The notes under the pieces are model-generated. The model was not told the origin of the DNA, searched no databases, and saw only the letters and a list, made by a program, of their open reading frames with translations. A DNA stretch of 64,000 nucleotides from an uncultured Sutterella sp. (GTDB lineage Bacteria > Pseudomonadota > Gammaproteobacteria > Burkholderiales > Burkholderiaceae_F), in assembly GCA_900545275.1 (NCBI GenBank), contig UQYG01000010.1, forward strand, positions 1-64,000, in the 5' to 3' direction. The translations under genes and the position numbers were made by a program. Below, piece by piece: positions 52,299-60,684 of the stretch. Position 1 is the first letter of the stretch. The number at the start of each line of letters is the position of its first letter.

Positions 52299-53981
52299 AT
52301 GGAAAGCTTAAGCAAAACGTCCGCGGGAAGGAAGACCGTTCCCATCAGGCGGCTCCTGCTGCCGATCATGGCGACGCTGCTCTTCATGATGATCGGTTTC
52401 CTCACGGTGGGCCTCAACATGAGCGGGCGCATTCAGACGTTCGCGCACGAACTTGAGGAACAGACCCTCAAGGACGTCGTGCTCGCGCAGCGAAACTCCA
52501 TCAATCTGCACTATCTGAGTAAGTCGCTGCGGGTCCTCGTCTATGCGGGGAATCCGCAACGCGCCCGCACGGCCTACGTAAACAACTGGGGACTCCTCAC
52601 GGAAACGGTCTTCGAGCAGCACGACGAAGTGAAGCCCCTGACGCAGCGGTTGATCGAGAGCCTCCAGAAAACCTGGTCGCTTCGTCAGGAGTACGAAGCG
52701 CGCCGAAACGAGGTGAACGTCGACTTTAACGCCTTCCACCAGGACCTTCTGGCGGCGGCTGGTGTCGCCGCGGGACTCTCGAACGCCTCGACGAACCTTC
52801 TGATCGACCTGCGGCAACCCATCGTGCAGCATCTCGATCGTCCGGCTCCGCACCGACGGCACCTTGAAGTGCTCGAAAGCGCCGCCCGAGAACTTTGCAC
52901 GGCCGCGCACCGGCCGTCCGACGACGAGAGACGGACCGCCTTCCTTTCCTACTGCAAAACCATGCGCGAACTGCCCCGCACGCTCGGGACGAAGCTCGAC
53001 GCGCTCGACGCCACGCGCACCGAATTTCTCGCGCAGGCCGACGCGATGAACGAGGACGCCCAAAACCTCAGTCACGTCTACGCCAAACTGGAAGCGTCGA
53101 ATCGACTGGGACTCATCGACCAGATCACGCGCTTCAACGACCGCCTCTTCAGTTCCTTCTCCGTCGCCGTCTTCCTCGCCATGGCGATGGCGACGGCGAT
53201 CGCGCTCGCCGCCTTCTGGGTGCTTCGCCCGTTGGGCGAACTGCGCGAGGAAATGCGGCGCTTCCTCGAGACGAACAAGCTCCCGAAGATGCCCAAAGGC
53301 TCCCGCATCGAGGAAATCAACGACGTCGTCGAGTGGCTGATGCACTTTTGCAAGATGCTGCATCAAAAGCGCGCGTCCCTCAGTCTGCTCACTTCGCAGT
53401 ACGACGAGCTCCTCAACGAATCCAACAAGGATCCGCTCACGGGACTCGCCAACCGGCGCGCCTTTGAGGCGCTCGTGGAAAAGGCCGACAACTTGCCGGC
53501 CAACTCCGCCGCGCTCATGATCGACATCGATCACTTCAAGCGCGTCAACGACACGCGCGGACACCTCTTCGGCGACCAAATCCTCAAGCGCTTCGGAGAG
53601 CAGATCCGCGGTTGCATCGCGCAAAACGACGTCGTCTACCGCTACGGAGGCGAAGAATTCTGTCTTCTCCTCACGGGCGTCACGGCGAAGGTCGCCTACA
53701 ACATGGCCGAGCGCATCCGGCTTCGCATGCGAAGGATTTCGCTTGCCGACGCGTCCGTGAGCGAAACGGGCGAGGCGCCTTCGCCCCTTTCCGTCTCGAT
53801 CGGCATTTCCTCCTCTACGAAACACTGGGCGGAAAAGGACATCCTTACGCTCGTGCGCGAGGCGGACCTCGCACTCTACCGAGCCAAGTGCCTCGGGCGC
53901 AACCTTACCGTCCGCTACGAGCCGGAGGAAGTCCGAAAATCCTCGCCCTTTGCCGACAGGATGGAGGGAAGTCATGCCTGA
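52299..53981 (+). CDS. Membrane-bound diguanylate cyclase (GGDEF) inside the cellulose locus
   Basis: This 560-residue protein has transmembrane helices at about 19-43 and 285-310 that bracket a periplasmic helical sensor of about 240 residues. A short HAMP-like linker and coiled-coil follow. The GGDEF domain contains DPLTGLANRRAFE, MIDIDHFKRVNDTRGHLFGD and YRYGGEEFCLLL, so the active-site signature is intact. The RxxD inhibitory site five residues upstream reads AQND, lacking its Arg, so product feedback is probably absent. The start follows GAGGGT. The gene is 8 bp after the binding-protein gene and overlaps bcsE by 8 bp. It probably supplies c-di-GMP to BcsA PilZ and BcsE. Confidence 0.92.
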   Translation: MESLSKTSAGRKTVPIRRLLLPIMATLLFMMIGFLTVGLNMSGRIQTFAHELEEQTLKDVVLAQRNSINLHYLSKSLRVLVYAGNPQRARTAYVNNWGLLTETVFEQHDEVKPLTQRLIESLQKTWSLRQEYEARRNEVNVDFNAFHQDLLAAAGVAAGLSNASTNLLIDLRQPIVQHLDRPAPHRRHLEVLESAARELCTAAHRPSDDERRTAFLSYCKTMRELPRTLGTKLDALDATRTEFLAQADAMNEDAQNLSHVYAKLEASNRLGLIDQITRFNDRLFSSFSVAVFLAMAMATAIALAAFWVLRPLGELREEMRRFLETNKLPKMPKGSRIEEINDVVEWLMHFCKMLHQKRASLSLLTSQYDELLNESNKDPLTGLANRRAFEALVEKADNLPANSAALMIDIDHFKRVNDTRGHLFGDQILKRFGEQIRGCIAQNDVVYRYGGEEFCLLLTGVTAKVAYNMAERIRLRMRRISLADASVSETGEAPSPLSVSIGISSSTKHWAEKDILTLVREADLALYRAKCLGRNLTVRYEPEEVRKSSPFADRMEGSHA

Positions 53982-55569
53982 ACGCCGTCTGGAACTCCCC
54001 CTCAAGGGACTCGCCGAGAGCCGCCGCACGCTCAATCCGGGCTCGGTGGGCGTCGTGTGCGCGACGTCGATCGAGGAGGCCGTGCCGCTTCTCTTCGGGT
54101 GTCGCCTCCGTGAGGGCAAACGTCCCCCGATTCTCTTCGTGCGTCGCGACGACGGGGAAAGGAAGAAGGTTCGGGATTTCTTCCGTGAGCACGCGGCCGA
54201 CCTTCAGGAAAGCCTCACCTGGAAGGTGCGCCGCATCCACAGGCTTCGCTTTCCTTACTACGTCTGGCCGCTAGAAGGCCTCGCGCAGGCGCTCTCGAAC
54301 CTCTTTGACACCCCGCAGACGATCCTCCTCTTATGTCGGGCCTCGGCCGTCGCGCTCGGCGACGAGCGCGCCCTCACGGACCGGCTCGCGCGAATTGCCG
54401 CGGCCGCGGAGAAGGGGAATCACATCGTGCTCCTCGTCTTCTACGGAAGCGCCCCGGGGGACGAGGCGTTCCTCTATCGCCTTCTCTCCTTCCGGCACCG
54501 TCTCGGCGGCCTCGCTCAGCTGACGCAAAAGAAGGAGGGCTTCCTCTGGCAGGCACGCTTCTGGTACGGACTGCACCGCTTTACGGGGCAGTTCGAGACG
54601 GCGCTCGTTCGCGACGGCGCGGGCTACGCCGCCCCGGAGGCGGCCGACGAGGAGCACGCCGTCCTCGAAGACGCCGACCTCGTCTACAGCGCCTCGGCCA
54701 AACTTAACGAACGCACGAGCGGCCTGCCCAACCTCCGGCCCGTCGCGGACAACGAAGAGCTCGAGCGCATCGGACGGCGCGCGAGCGCGGCGACGCTCGT
54801 CTTTTCGCTCGAGAGCGCGAAGGAGTTCGCGCCGCTCGCAAGGACCCTCTACACGCTTCGCAAGACGCGCGGCCGACATCTGAAGCTCATCGTCGTCCCC
54901 GACAAAGCGCCCGTGCGCGCGACGTCGCTCGCCTTTTTGCTCGGCTGCGGCGCAAACGTCGTCTTCGAAACCTCGGCCGGGATCGAATTCATCGGAATGA
55001 CGCTCGCGCAGATGCGCGACGCCGTCTTCACGCGCGTTCTCCCCGAAGATTTCGAGGCGTCGCTCGACTTCGTCCTTGCGGCGCACGCAAGGGGCGTGCT
55101 CGATCGAAACGAATTCACCGAACTCGTGCGGCGGCTCGTTACCTTCAGCGAGACGAATTTCGTTCCCCTCAACCGAGGGACGCTCGTCACGCTCGAGCCC
55201 GCCGGGACGCTCAACCCCGAAGACTGTCTCGAGCATTTCCAGCCCAAGCGCGCGGGCGACATCGCCTGCGCGGCCGGACGCCGCTGCGCGGTGTTTCTGA
55301 ACGGCTCGCACCCCGCAAACGTCGAATTGGCGCTCGAGCGCTGCTTTGCGGTGGAACCCGCGGAACTCTTCGCCCACTACTCCCTCGTCTTCGAAACGGC
55401 CGACATCCTATCGGAGTTGCGGGCGATCGAAACCTTTCGCGAAAGTCCGACGGGCGAAACCGCACGGCGAACCTTCGCCCTGCGAACAGATGTCGCGAAG
55501 ACCGACGACGCGTCGCCGCGCCCCAACCCCATCATACCGACACCGGCCGATTTTCTCTGGAAGAAATAA
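53974..55569 (+). CDS. bcsE: BcsE-like c-di-GMP-binding cellulose regulator
   Basis: This 531-residue cytoplasmic protein matches BcsE by length (E. coli 523) and by its position directly before bcsF and bcsG. It has an N-terminal ATPase-like region (GSVGVVCATSIEEAVPLLFGCRLREGKR). A middle receiver-like part follows, and then a C-terminal degenerate GGDEF (GIL) domain with LVTLEPAGTLNPEDCLEHFQPKRAGDIACAAG. I cannot assign the RxxD c-di-GMP motif with confidence. The ATG follows GGAGGGAAG and overlaps the cyclase gene by 8 bp, which is strong evidence for coupled expression. BcsE normally binds c-di-GMP and BcsF to boost cellulose output. Confidence 0.75.
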   Translation: MPERRLELPLKGLAESRRTLNPGSVGVVCATSIEEAVPLLFGCRLREGKRPPILFVRRDDGERKKVRDFFREHAADLQESLTWKVRRIHRLRFPYYVWPLEGLAQALSNLFDTPQTILLLCRASAVALGDERALTDRLARIAAAAEKGNHIVLLVFYGSAPGDEAFLYRLLSFRHRLGGLAQLTQKKEGFLWQARFWYGLHRFTGQFETALVRDGAGYAAPEAADEEHAVLEDADLVYSASAKLNERTSGLPNLRPVADNEELERIGRRASAATLVFSLESAKEFAPLARTLYTLRKTRGRHLKLIVVPDKAPVRATSLAFLLGCGANVVFETSAGIEFIGMTLAQMRDAVFTRVLPEDFEASLDFVLAAHARGVLDRNEFTELVRRLVTFSETNFVPLNRGTLVTLEPAGTLNPEDCLEHFQPKRAGDIACAAGRRCAVFLNGSHPANVELALERCFAVEPAELFAHYSLVFETADILSELRAIETFRESPTGETARRTFALRTDVAKTDDASPRPNPIIPTPADFLWKK

Positions 55570-55572
55570 CAC

Positions 55573-55788
55573 ATGCCACCGATCCTCTTTCCTCCCCACT
55601 TCCTTGCGATTGCGGTTATCCTCGCCTTCGCTGCGGGATATTTTTTCGCTCCGCGGCTCTCCCGCTTCGCTGCGCGGCTTCGCTGGCTCTTCATCGGCCG
55701 CCGCGCCGTCTCCGGCGAATATCGTTTGAGCGATTTGCTTGAGCTTTCCCCTGACTCCGTTGCGATGAAAGCTTCCGACGACAAATGA
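55573..55788 (+). CDS. bcsF: Small BcsF-like membrane protein
   Basis: This 71-residue protein has one N-terminal transmembrane helix (residues 5-27, FLAIAVILAFAAGYFFAP), then a basic segment and a soluble tail (GEYRLSDLLELSPDSVAM). E. coli BcsF is 63 residues with the same plan and recruits BcsE to the membrane. It begins 3 bp after bcsE and overlaps bcsG by 4 bp (ATGA). The assignment rests mainly on order and topology. Confidence 0.75.
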   Translation: MPPILFPPHFLAIAVILAFAAGYFFAPRLSRFAARLRWLFIGRRAVSGEYRLSDLLELSPDSVAMKASDDK

Positions 55789-57458
55789 CAGCCCCAAAGA
55801 TTTCCCCGGACGCCCCGCTTGAAACGGTCTGGAAGGGTGCGGGCTGGTTCAACGCGTACTTTTTGACGAAGTTCGCGCTCGCCCATTTCGGATACCTGAA
55901 TCTCGAACCCGCCTACAACGCTCTCCTTTTCGCGGCGGTCGTGCTCCCGATCGGCACGCGCGCGCTCGACATTGCGCGAAATCTCGCGGGCGCCCTCGCG
56001 GCCGCGGCGCTTCTCTGGCACGAAAGCTGGCTTCCCGGGCCCGAAGCGATCCGCACGAACGCGCACAACCTCACGAACTTTTCCTCGTCGTTTCTGTTCA
56101 ACTTCATCGTCGACGCGGTGAATCCCGTCCTCGTCGCCTGGCTTGCGGCAGGAATCGTCGCATGGCTCTTTCTGCGCCGCTGGATGCGCTTTTCGACCCT
56201 CACCGTGATCGGCCTCGTCGTCACGGCCTTCCCGCAGCTCGTCCCCTGGGCGACGCCGAGCGAAAAGGAGGCGTCCGCCCGGGAAATCGCCGCCGCGCCC
56301 GAAAGCGCACCCGCCGTCCAAAGCGAAACGGCGGCCGGCCCGCTCCGACCCCCGCAACCCGCAAACGGCACGGGCGAAGACGTCGAGAGGTGGCTCACCG
56401 CCTTTTTCTCAGAAGAGGAAAATCGCGTCGCGAACCTCCCGACGGAGGCGATCCCCGAAACGGTTTCGGGGGGCTTCGACATTGCCGTCGTCAACATCTG
56501 CTCGCTCTCGAACGACGATCTCGCGGCGACGGGACTCGAGCGCCACAACGTCTGGTCGAAGTTCGACGTGCGCTTCTCGGGCTTTTCGTCGGCCACGTCA
56601 TACTCGGGACCGGCGACGCTTCGCCTGCTCACCGCCGCCTGCGGACAGCCCCCGCATTCGGCCCTCTACGGCGAGCGCCGTCCGCAGTGCGAACTTCTCA
56701 ACCGCTTTGCGGCGGCCGGGTGGGAAAACCGCCTTTATCTCGACCACAACGGACGGTTCGACAACTATCTCGCGTCTCTTCGCGAGTTGGCGGGGCTCAC
56801 ACCCGCCCTCAACGACCTCACGAAGCTTCACGTCCGCTACGAAGCCTTCGACGGCTCGCCCGTTTACGACGACGCAGACGTCTTCAACCAGTGGTTCTCG
56901 GACCTCTCCTCCAGGCCCGCGTCGAGAACCGTGTCGCTCTTCGATCTCGTGGCGCTCCACGACGGAAACCGCGCGCCCGGCTCCGCGAAGTCCTTCGACT
57001 ACGCGCCGCTCGCGAAGAGCCTGTTGGACGACCTGGAAGGCATCATGAACCGTATCGAAAAGAGCGGCCGTCCGGTGCTCTTCATCGTCGTGCCCGAACA
57101 CGGCGCGGCGGTACGCGGCGACAAGATCCAGATGGCGAGGCTTCGCGAAATTCCGAGCCCTAAGATCACGAACGTTCCCGTTCTCGTGAAGTTCTTCGGT
57201 CTGAAGCTCGACGGCGCCCTGCGCACAATCGAAGCGCCGACGAGCTACCTGGCGCTCGCCGAACTCATGGCCCGTACGGCGACGAGCGGCGTCTACCGCG
57301 ATCGAGAGGCCGACGCCTCGGCCGCGGTCGACGCGATCCTCATGGATCTTCCGCAAACCTGGCCCGTCTCGCAGAACGCCAACGCGAGCGTCGTGCGCTT
57401 TGCGGGCGTCCACTGGGTGCGGCTCCATGCCGGAAAATGGATCAAGTATCCGGAATAG
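55785..57458 (+). CDS. bcsG: Cellulose phosphoethanolamine transferase
   Basis: This 557-residue enzyme has about five N-terminal helices (residues 20-165), a linker rich in Ala and Pro, and a periplasmic alkaline-phosphatase-like domain. The catalytic region reads FSSATSYSGPATLRLLTAACGQ, with the nucleophilic Ser near residue 270-275. Later LFIVVPEHGAAVRGDKIQMARLREIPSP provides metal-binding Glu and His, as in BcsG. The family transfers phosphoethanolamine from phospholipid to cellulose, strengthening the fibre matrix. ATGA overlap with bcsF confirms the order E-F-G. It is the last gene of the locus; a weak hairpin and TTTTATTC at 57657-57683 may end the transcript. Confidence 0.93.
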   Translation: MTAPKISPDAPLETVWKGAGWFNAYFLTKFALAHFGYLNLEPAYNALLFAAVVLPIGTRALDIARNLAGALAAAALLWHESWLPGPEAIRTNAHNLTNFSSSFLFNFIVDAVNPVLVAWLAAGIVAWLFLRRWMRFSTLTVIGLVVTAFPQLVPWATPSEKEASAREIAAAPESAPAVQSETAAGPLRPPQPANGTGEDVERWLTAFFSEEENRVANLPTEAIPETVSGGFDIAVVNICSLSNDDLAATGLERHNVWSKFDVRFSGFSSATSYSGPATLRLLTAACGQPPHSALYGERRPQCELLNRFAAAGWENRLYLDHNGRFDNYLASLRELAGLTPALNDLTKLHVRYEAFDGSPVYDDADVFNQWFSDLSSRPASRTVSLFDLVALHDGNRAPGSAKSFDYAPLAKSLLDDLEGIMNRIEKSGRPVLFIVVPEHGAAVRGDKIQMARLREIPSPKITNVPVLVKFFGLKLDGALRTIEAPTSYLALAELMARTATSGVYRDREADASAAVDAILMDLPQTWPVSQNANASVVRFAGVHWVRLHAGKWIKYPE

Positions 57459-57675
57459 ACCGACGCATCCCTCACGAACACAACATCAATGCCCTGGTTC
57501 CGCCATTACGGACTCGACCCCTTGGCAGTTCTTCGCGTCGGACTCTAGGACGAAAACTGAGGGAATTTTTTCCGGGCAACGCAGAGAGAATGCACGGCGT
57601 ACCTGACGATTTCGATCGAATTCTCCTTGGTGTTCCTTTTGCCTCAAACACCTTTTGGAGCGAAAGAGCTTCCTT

Positions 57676-58326
57676 TTATTCTCGACGCCGCACTTCGTCG
57701 AGATAACTGTAGACCGTCACCTTGGAGATTCCGAGACGGTCCGCGACGCGCTCGAGAGCACCCTTCATCAAGAAGATCCCGCGCTCGTTCATGAAGCGGA
57801 TCACTTCGATGCGCCGCTCCTTGGTGTCGGTCTCGCGCGCTTCATCAAGAATCTTGTCGATGAGGTCGTAGACCATTTCCTTCACGTTTCGGTCGCCCTC
57901 GACGGGTGTCTCGGCGTTTCGCGCCGAAGCCCGCGCGAGCCCCGCCTCGTCGAAGTCGGGCATGGCGCAGCGCAGCCAGCGCATGTTTTCGCGCAGGTGC
58001 GTGCAGTCGACGTTGATGCACATCGCGCCGATCAGCTTTCCTTCTTCGCCGCGGATGAGAAGCGACGAGGATCGGATGAGCCGCCCCTCGTGCTCGTAGT
58101 AGTAGTTCGCCACGAAGGACTCTGCCGCGTCGCCGCTGAAAAGAGCCTTCTGCACGAGATTGCGAAAGCTTTCGCCGAGGCGCCGGCCGGTGACGCGGTT
58201 GTTGGCGGCGTGCACGATGGAGTGCTGCGGGGTCGTGAGGTCGTGCAGCAACACCTCGCAGTCTTCTCCGAAGGTGCGAGCGATCATGTCGGCAACGGGA
58301 ACGTAGGAAAGCAGAATGGGATGCAT
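57676..58326 (-). CDS. YheO/DauR-type transcription regulator (PAS_6 plus HTH)
   Basis: This is a 216-residue regulator. Residues 1-120 form a YheO-like PAS_6 domain (LLSYVPVADMIARTFGEDCEVLLHDL, then RVTGRRLGESF and LIGAMCINVDC). The C-terminal 65 residues carry a helix-turn-helix with VIRFMNERGIFLMKGALERVADRLGISKVTVYSYLDEV. The ATG at 58326 matches the usual start of the family and has an AGAGCGAAG site; 58392 is an in-frame alternative. An operator-like TAGAATTTTTTCTG sits just upstream of the ribosome site at 58342-58355, which suggests autoregulation. It is divergent from the hydrogenase module and is its likely regulator. Confidence 0.85.
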   Translation of the reverse strand: MHPILLSYVPVADMIARTFGEDCEVLLHDLTTPQHSIVHAANNRVTGRRLGESFRNLVQKALFSGDAAESFVANYYYEHEGRLIRSSSLLIRGEEGKLIGAMCINVDCTHLRENMRWLRCAMPDFDEAGLARASARNAETPVEGDRNVKEMVYDLIDKILDEARETDTKERRIEVIRFMNERGIFLMKGALERVADRLGISKVTVYSYLDEVRRRE

Positions 58327-58512
58327 GGCTTCGCTCTGGTCTAGAATTTTTTCTGTATCCGTTCCGTCAAGTCTATCCCATTTTGACGACATCCTTCCTT
58401 CCGAATGCTTTGCATCCTCCCCTGCCGCGGTTCGAACCGCCACACAATCGAGAGGAACGCAGAAAAAGGAGCTCGACAAAATCCGCGCTCCTCGCTAGAC
58501 TCATCAGGCTTC

Positions 58513-58584
58513 GAAAATTTTCTCCGTCGGGACGTTCCACGCCCCCGAGATAGAAAATTTTCCATTAAAATAGAATTTATTCTA
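58513..58584. promoter_or_regulatory. Three phased palindromes between the regulator and the hydrogenase genes
   Basis: GAAAATTTTC occurs at 58513-58522 and 58553-58562. TAGAAT-TT-ATTCTA lies at 58571-58584. The centres are 40 and 20 bp apart, near multiples of the helical repeat, so all face one side of the DNA. The site lies 83 to 154 bp upstream of the hydrogenase gene start. Binding by the adjacent regulator is inferred. Confidence 0.5.
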
Positions 58585-58666
58585 TAAATAAAAAGTTCTA
58601 CGTCCCTCCCGCTTCGGGAACGGACGGGGTGACAGAACCATCGGATCCGCCAAGGAAGACCTTTTT

Positions 58667-60670
58667 ATGGACGAACTCATTTACGGCGTTTGGAAGGGGA
58701 AGGTGTACGACTACCGTCGCCGAGCTCCCGACGGCGCACAAAGCGAGCTCCCCCTCGAGACGCTTCTCACCTTCAATCAAGGAAACCCCGTGGCGGGATT
58801 TGCCGGCCCGCAGGGTTTTCTCATGTTCGACCTGCGCGTCACGCTCGCGGAATTTCTGCGTCAGTACTACGCCCGTGCGAAGAGCCTCTCCTGCGGTCGC
58901 TGCACGCCCTGCCGCATGGGAACCATCCTCATCGACGAGGCGCTTGAGAAGTCGGCGCGCGGCGAAGGCGAATCGGTCGACTGGGACCGAATCCGCGCCC
59001 TTCTTGTTCAAATGCGCGAAACGAGCCTCTGCGGCATCGGTCAGACGGCGCCCGAACCCCTCTGGGGCGCGCTTGAATACTTTCCCGAGATGCTGCGGCG
59101 CGCCCCGGCCATGCCCGAAACGACGCGCGACTTCTATGCCGTCGCGACCGCGCCCTGCATCGAGGCCTGTCCTTCGCACGTCAACATTCCGCGCTACATC
59201 GACTACATCCGCGACGGCCATCCCGAACTCGCGACGACGGTGCTCCTGCGCCACTATCCGCTTGTCGGCTCCTGCGGACGCGTCTGCGTGCGCCCATGCG
59301 AAAAGGCCTGTCTGCGAAACCAGATCGACTCCGCCGTCGGCATCAAGGAATTGAAGCGCCACGCGGCCGACAACGCGGGCGCCGCGATCGAGGACTTCTT
59401 TCCGAAGGAAGAGCGCCCCGTATCGCCCGTTTCGACTTCCGTCGCGATCGTGGGAGCCGGACCCGCGGGCATCAACTGTGCCTACCACCTTCTTCGCCGC
59501 GGCTACCGCGTCGACATTTTCGAGCAGGAAGCGCACGCGGGCGGAATGGCCCGCATCGGCATCCCCGCCTATCGCCTCCCCAACAAGCTTCTCGAAACCG
59601 AAACGGACGTAATCACGCGGCTTGGCGGCAACTACAAGTTCGGACAGACCTTCGGGCGCGACTTCAACATCGACGAACTCTTTCACCGCGGCTACAAGGC
59701 GGTCTTTCTCGGGATCGGCTGCGCCCTCGGGCAGTATCTGGGCCTCCCCGATGAAGACACCTCAGCCGAGGGATATCTCAAGGGACTCGACTTTCTCGTC
59801 GACGTCGAGCATGCACAGTCGCGCGGCGAAACACCCTCGCTCGAAGGCGACATCGTGGTCGTCGGCTGCGGCAACGTCGCCATGGACTGCTGCCGCACCG
59901 CGCGGCGCCTCCTGAAGGGCGCGGGAAAAATCACGGTCTCCTACCGCCGCACGCGCGCCTCCGCTCCGGCCGACCCTGAGGAAATCACCGCCGCCATGGA
60001 AGAGGACATCGACTTCGACTTCCTCACGGCGCCCGTGGAAATCCTCACCGAAGACGGCCGCGTCACCGGAATCAAGCTCGTCCGCATGCGCGAAGGCGAA
60101 CCCGACGCTTCGGGCCGCCGTTCCGTCAAGCCCATCGAAGGAAGCGAATTCGTCATTCCCTGCAGCACCGTGATCGCCGCGATCGGACAGAAGACCGACA
60201 CGTCGGTCTTCTGCGAAGCGGACGGAATCGAACTCTCGCGCCGCGGGACGATCGTCGTGAACGACGCCCTTGAGACGAGCCGCGAAGGCGTCTTTGCCGG
60301 GGGCGACGCCGCCGCGGGTCCTACGAGTCTCATCTGGGGGATGGCCCAGGGGGAAATCGCCGCAAATTCGATTCACGAATACCTCATGACCCACGCGACG
60401 GGCTTTATTCCGCGTCAGCGCATGAGCGCCATGATCCGCGAGGCGAAGTTGCTCGAAGGCGAAAAGCCGCACCGCGAAGTGCCGCTCGTTCCGCGCCAAA
60501 AGCAGACGCATCTGGCGGCGGACGTGCGCAAGTCCTCGTGGGAAGAGGCCGAACACGGCCTTTCGCACGACGACGCCCTCACGGAAGCCTCGCGCTGCAT
60601 GCGTTGCTACCGCATCTTTGCCGTGTCCACGCTTCGTCCCATTCCCGGGAAGAGCGAACTCGAAGACTGA
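58667..60670 (+). CDS. Fused NuoF-type iron-sulfur domain and GltD-like oxidoreductase, hydrogenase partner
   Basis: This 667-residue electron-transfer protein is built from two parts. Residues 60-135 are a NuoF C-terminal 4Fe-4S domain (LSCGRCTPCRMGTILI and SLCGIGQTAPEP) without the preceding FMN/NADH domain. The rest is GltD-like. A dicluster 4Fe-4S region (APCIEACPSHVNIPRYI, GSCGRVCVRPCEKACLR) is followed by FAD binding IVGAGPAGINCAYHLLRRGY and NAD(P)H binding VVVGCGNVAMDCCRTARRLL. The second FAD motif is GVFAGGDAAAGPTSLIWGMAQG. It lies 14 bp before the hydrogenase gene. It probably exchanges electrons between NAD(P)H and the hydrogenase, as proposed for glutamate-synthase-linked [FeFe] hydrogenases. 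Confidence 0.85.
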   Translation: MDELIYGVWKGKVYDYRRRAPDGAQSELPLETLLTFNQGNPVAGFAGPQGFLMFDLRVTLAEFLRQYYARAKSLSCGRCTPCRMGTILIDEALEKSARGEGESVDWDRIRALLVQMRETSLCGIGQTAPEPLWGALEYFPEMLRRAPAMPETTRDFYAVATAPCIEACPSHVNIPRYIDYIRDGHPELATTVLLRHYPLVGSCGRVCVRPCEKACLRNQIDSAVGIKELKRHAADNAGAAIEDFFPKEERPVSPVSTSVAIVGAGPAGINCAYHLLRRGYRVDIFEQEAHAGGMARIGIPAYRLPNKLLETETDVITRLGGNYKFGQTFGRDFNIDELFHRGYKAVFLGIGCALGQYLGLPDEDTSAEGYLKGLDFLVDVEHAQSRGETPSLEGDIVVVGCGNVAMDCCRTARRLLKGAGKITVSYRRTRASAPADPEEITAAMEEDIDFDFLTAPVEILTEDGRVTGIKLVRMREGEPDASGRRSVKPIEGSEFVIPCSTVIAAIGQKTDTSVFCEADGIELSRRGTIVVNDALETSREGVFAGGDAAAGPTSLIWGMAQGEIAANSIHEYLMTHATGFIPRQRMSAMIREAKLLEGEKPHREVPLVPRQKQTHLAADVRKSSWEEAEHGLSHDDALTEASRCMRCYRIFAVSTLRPIPGKSELED

Positions 60671-60684
60671 TCGGGGAGAAGAAG

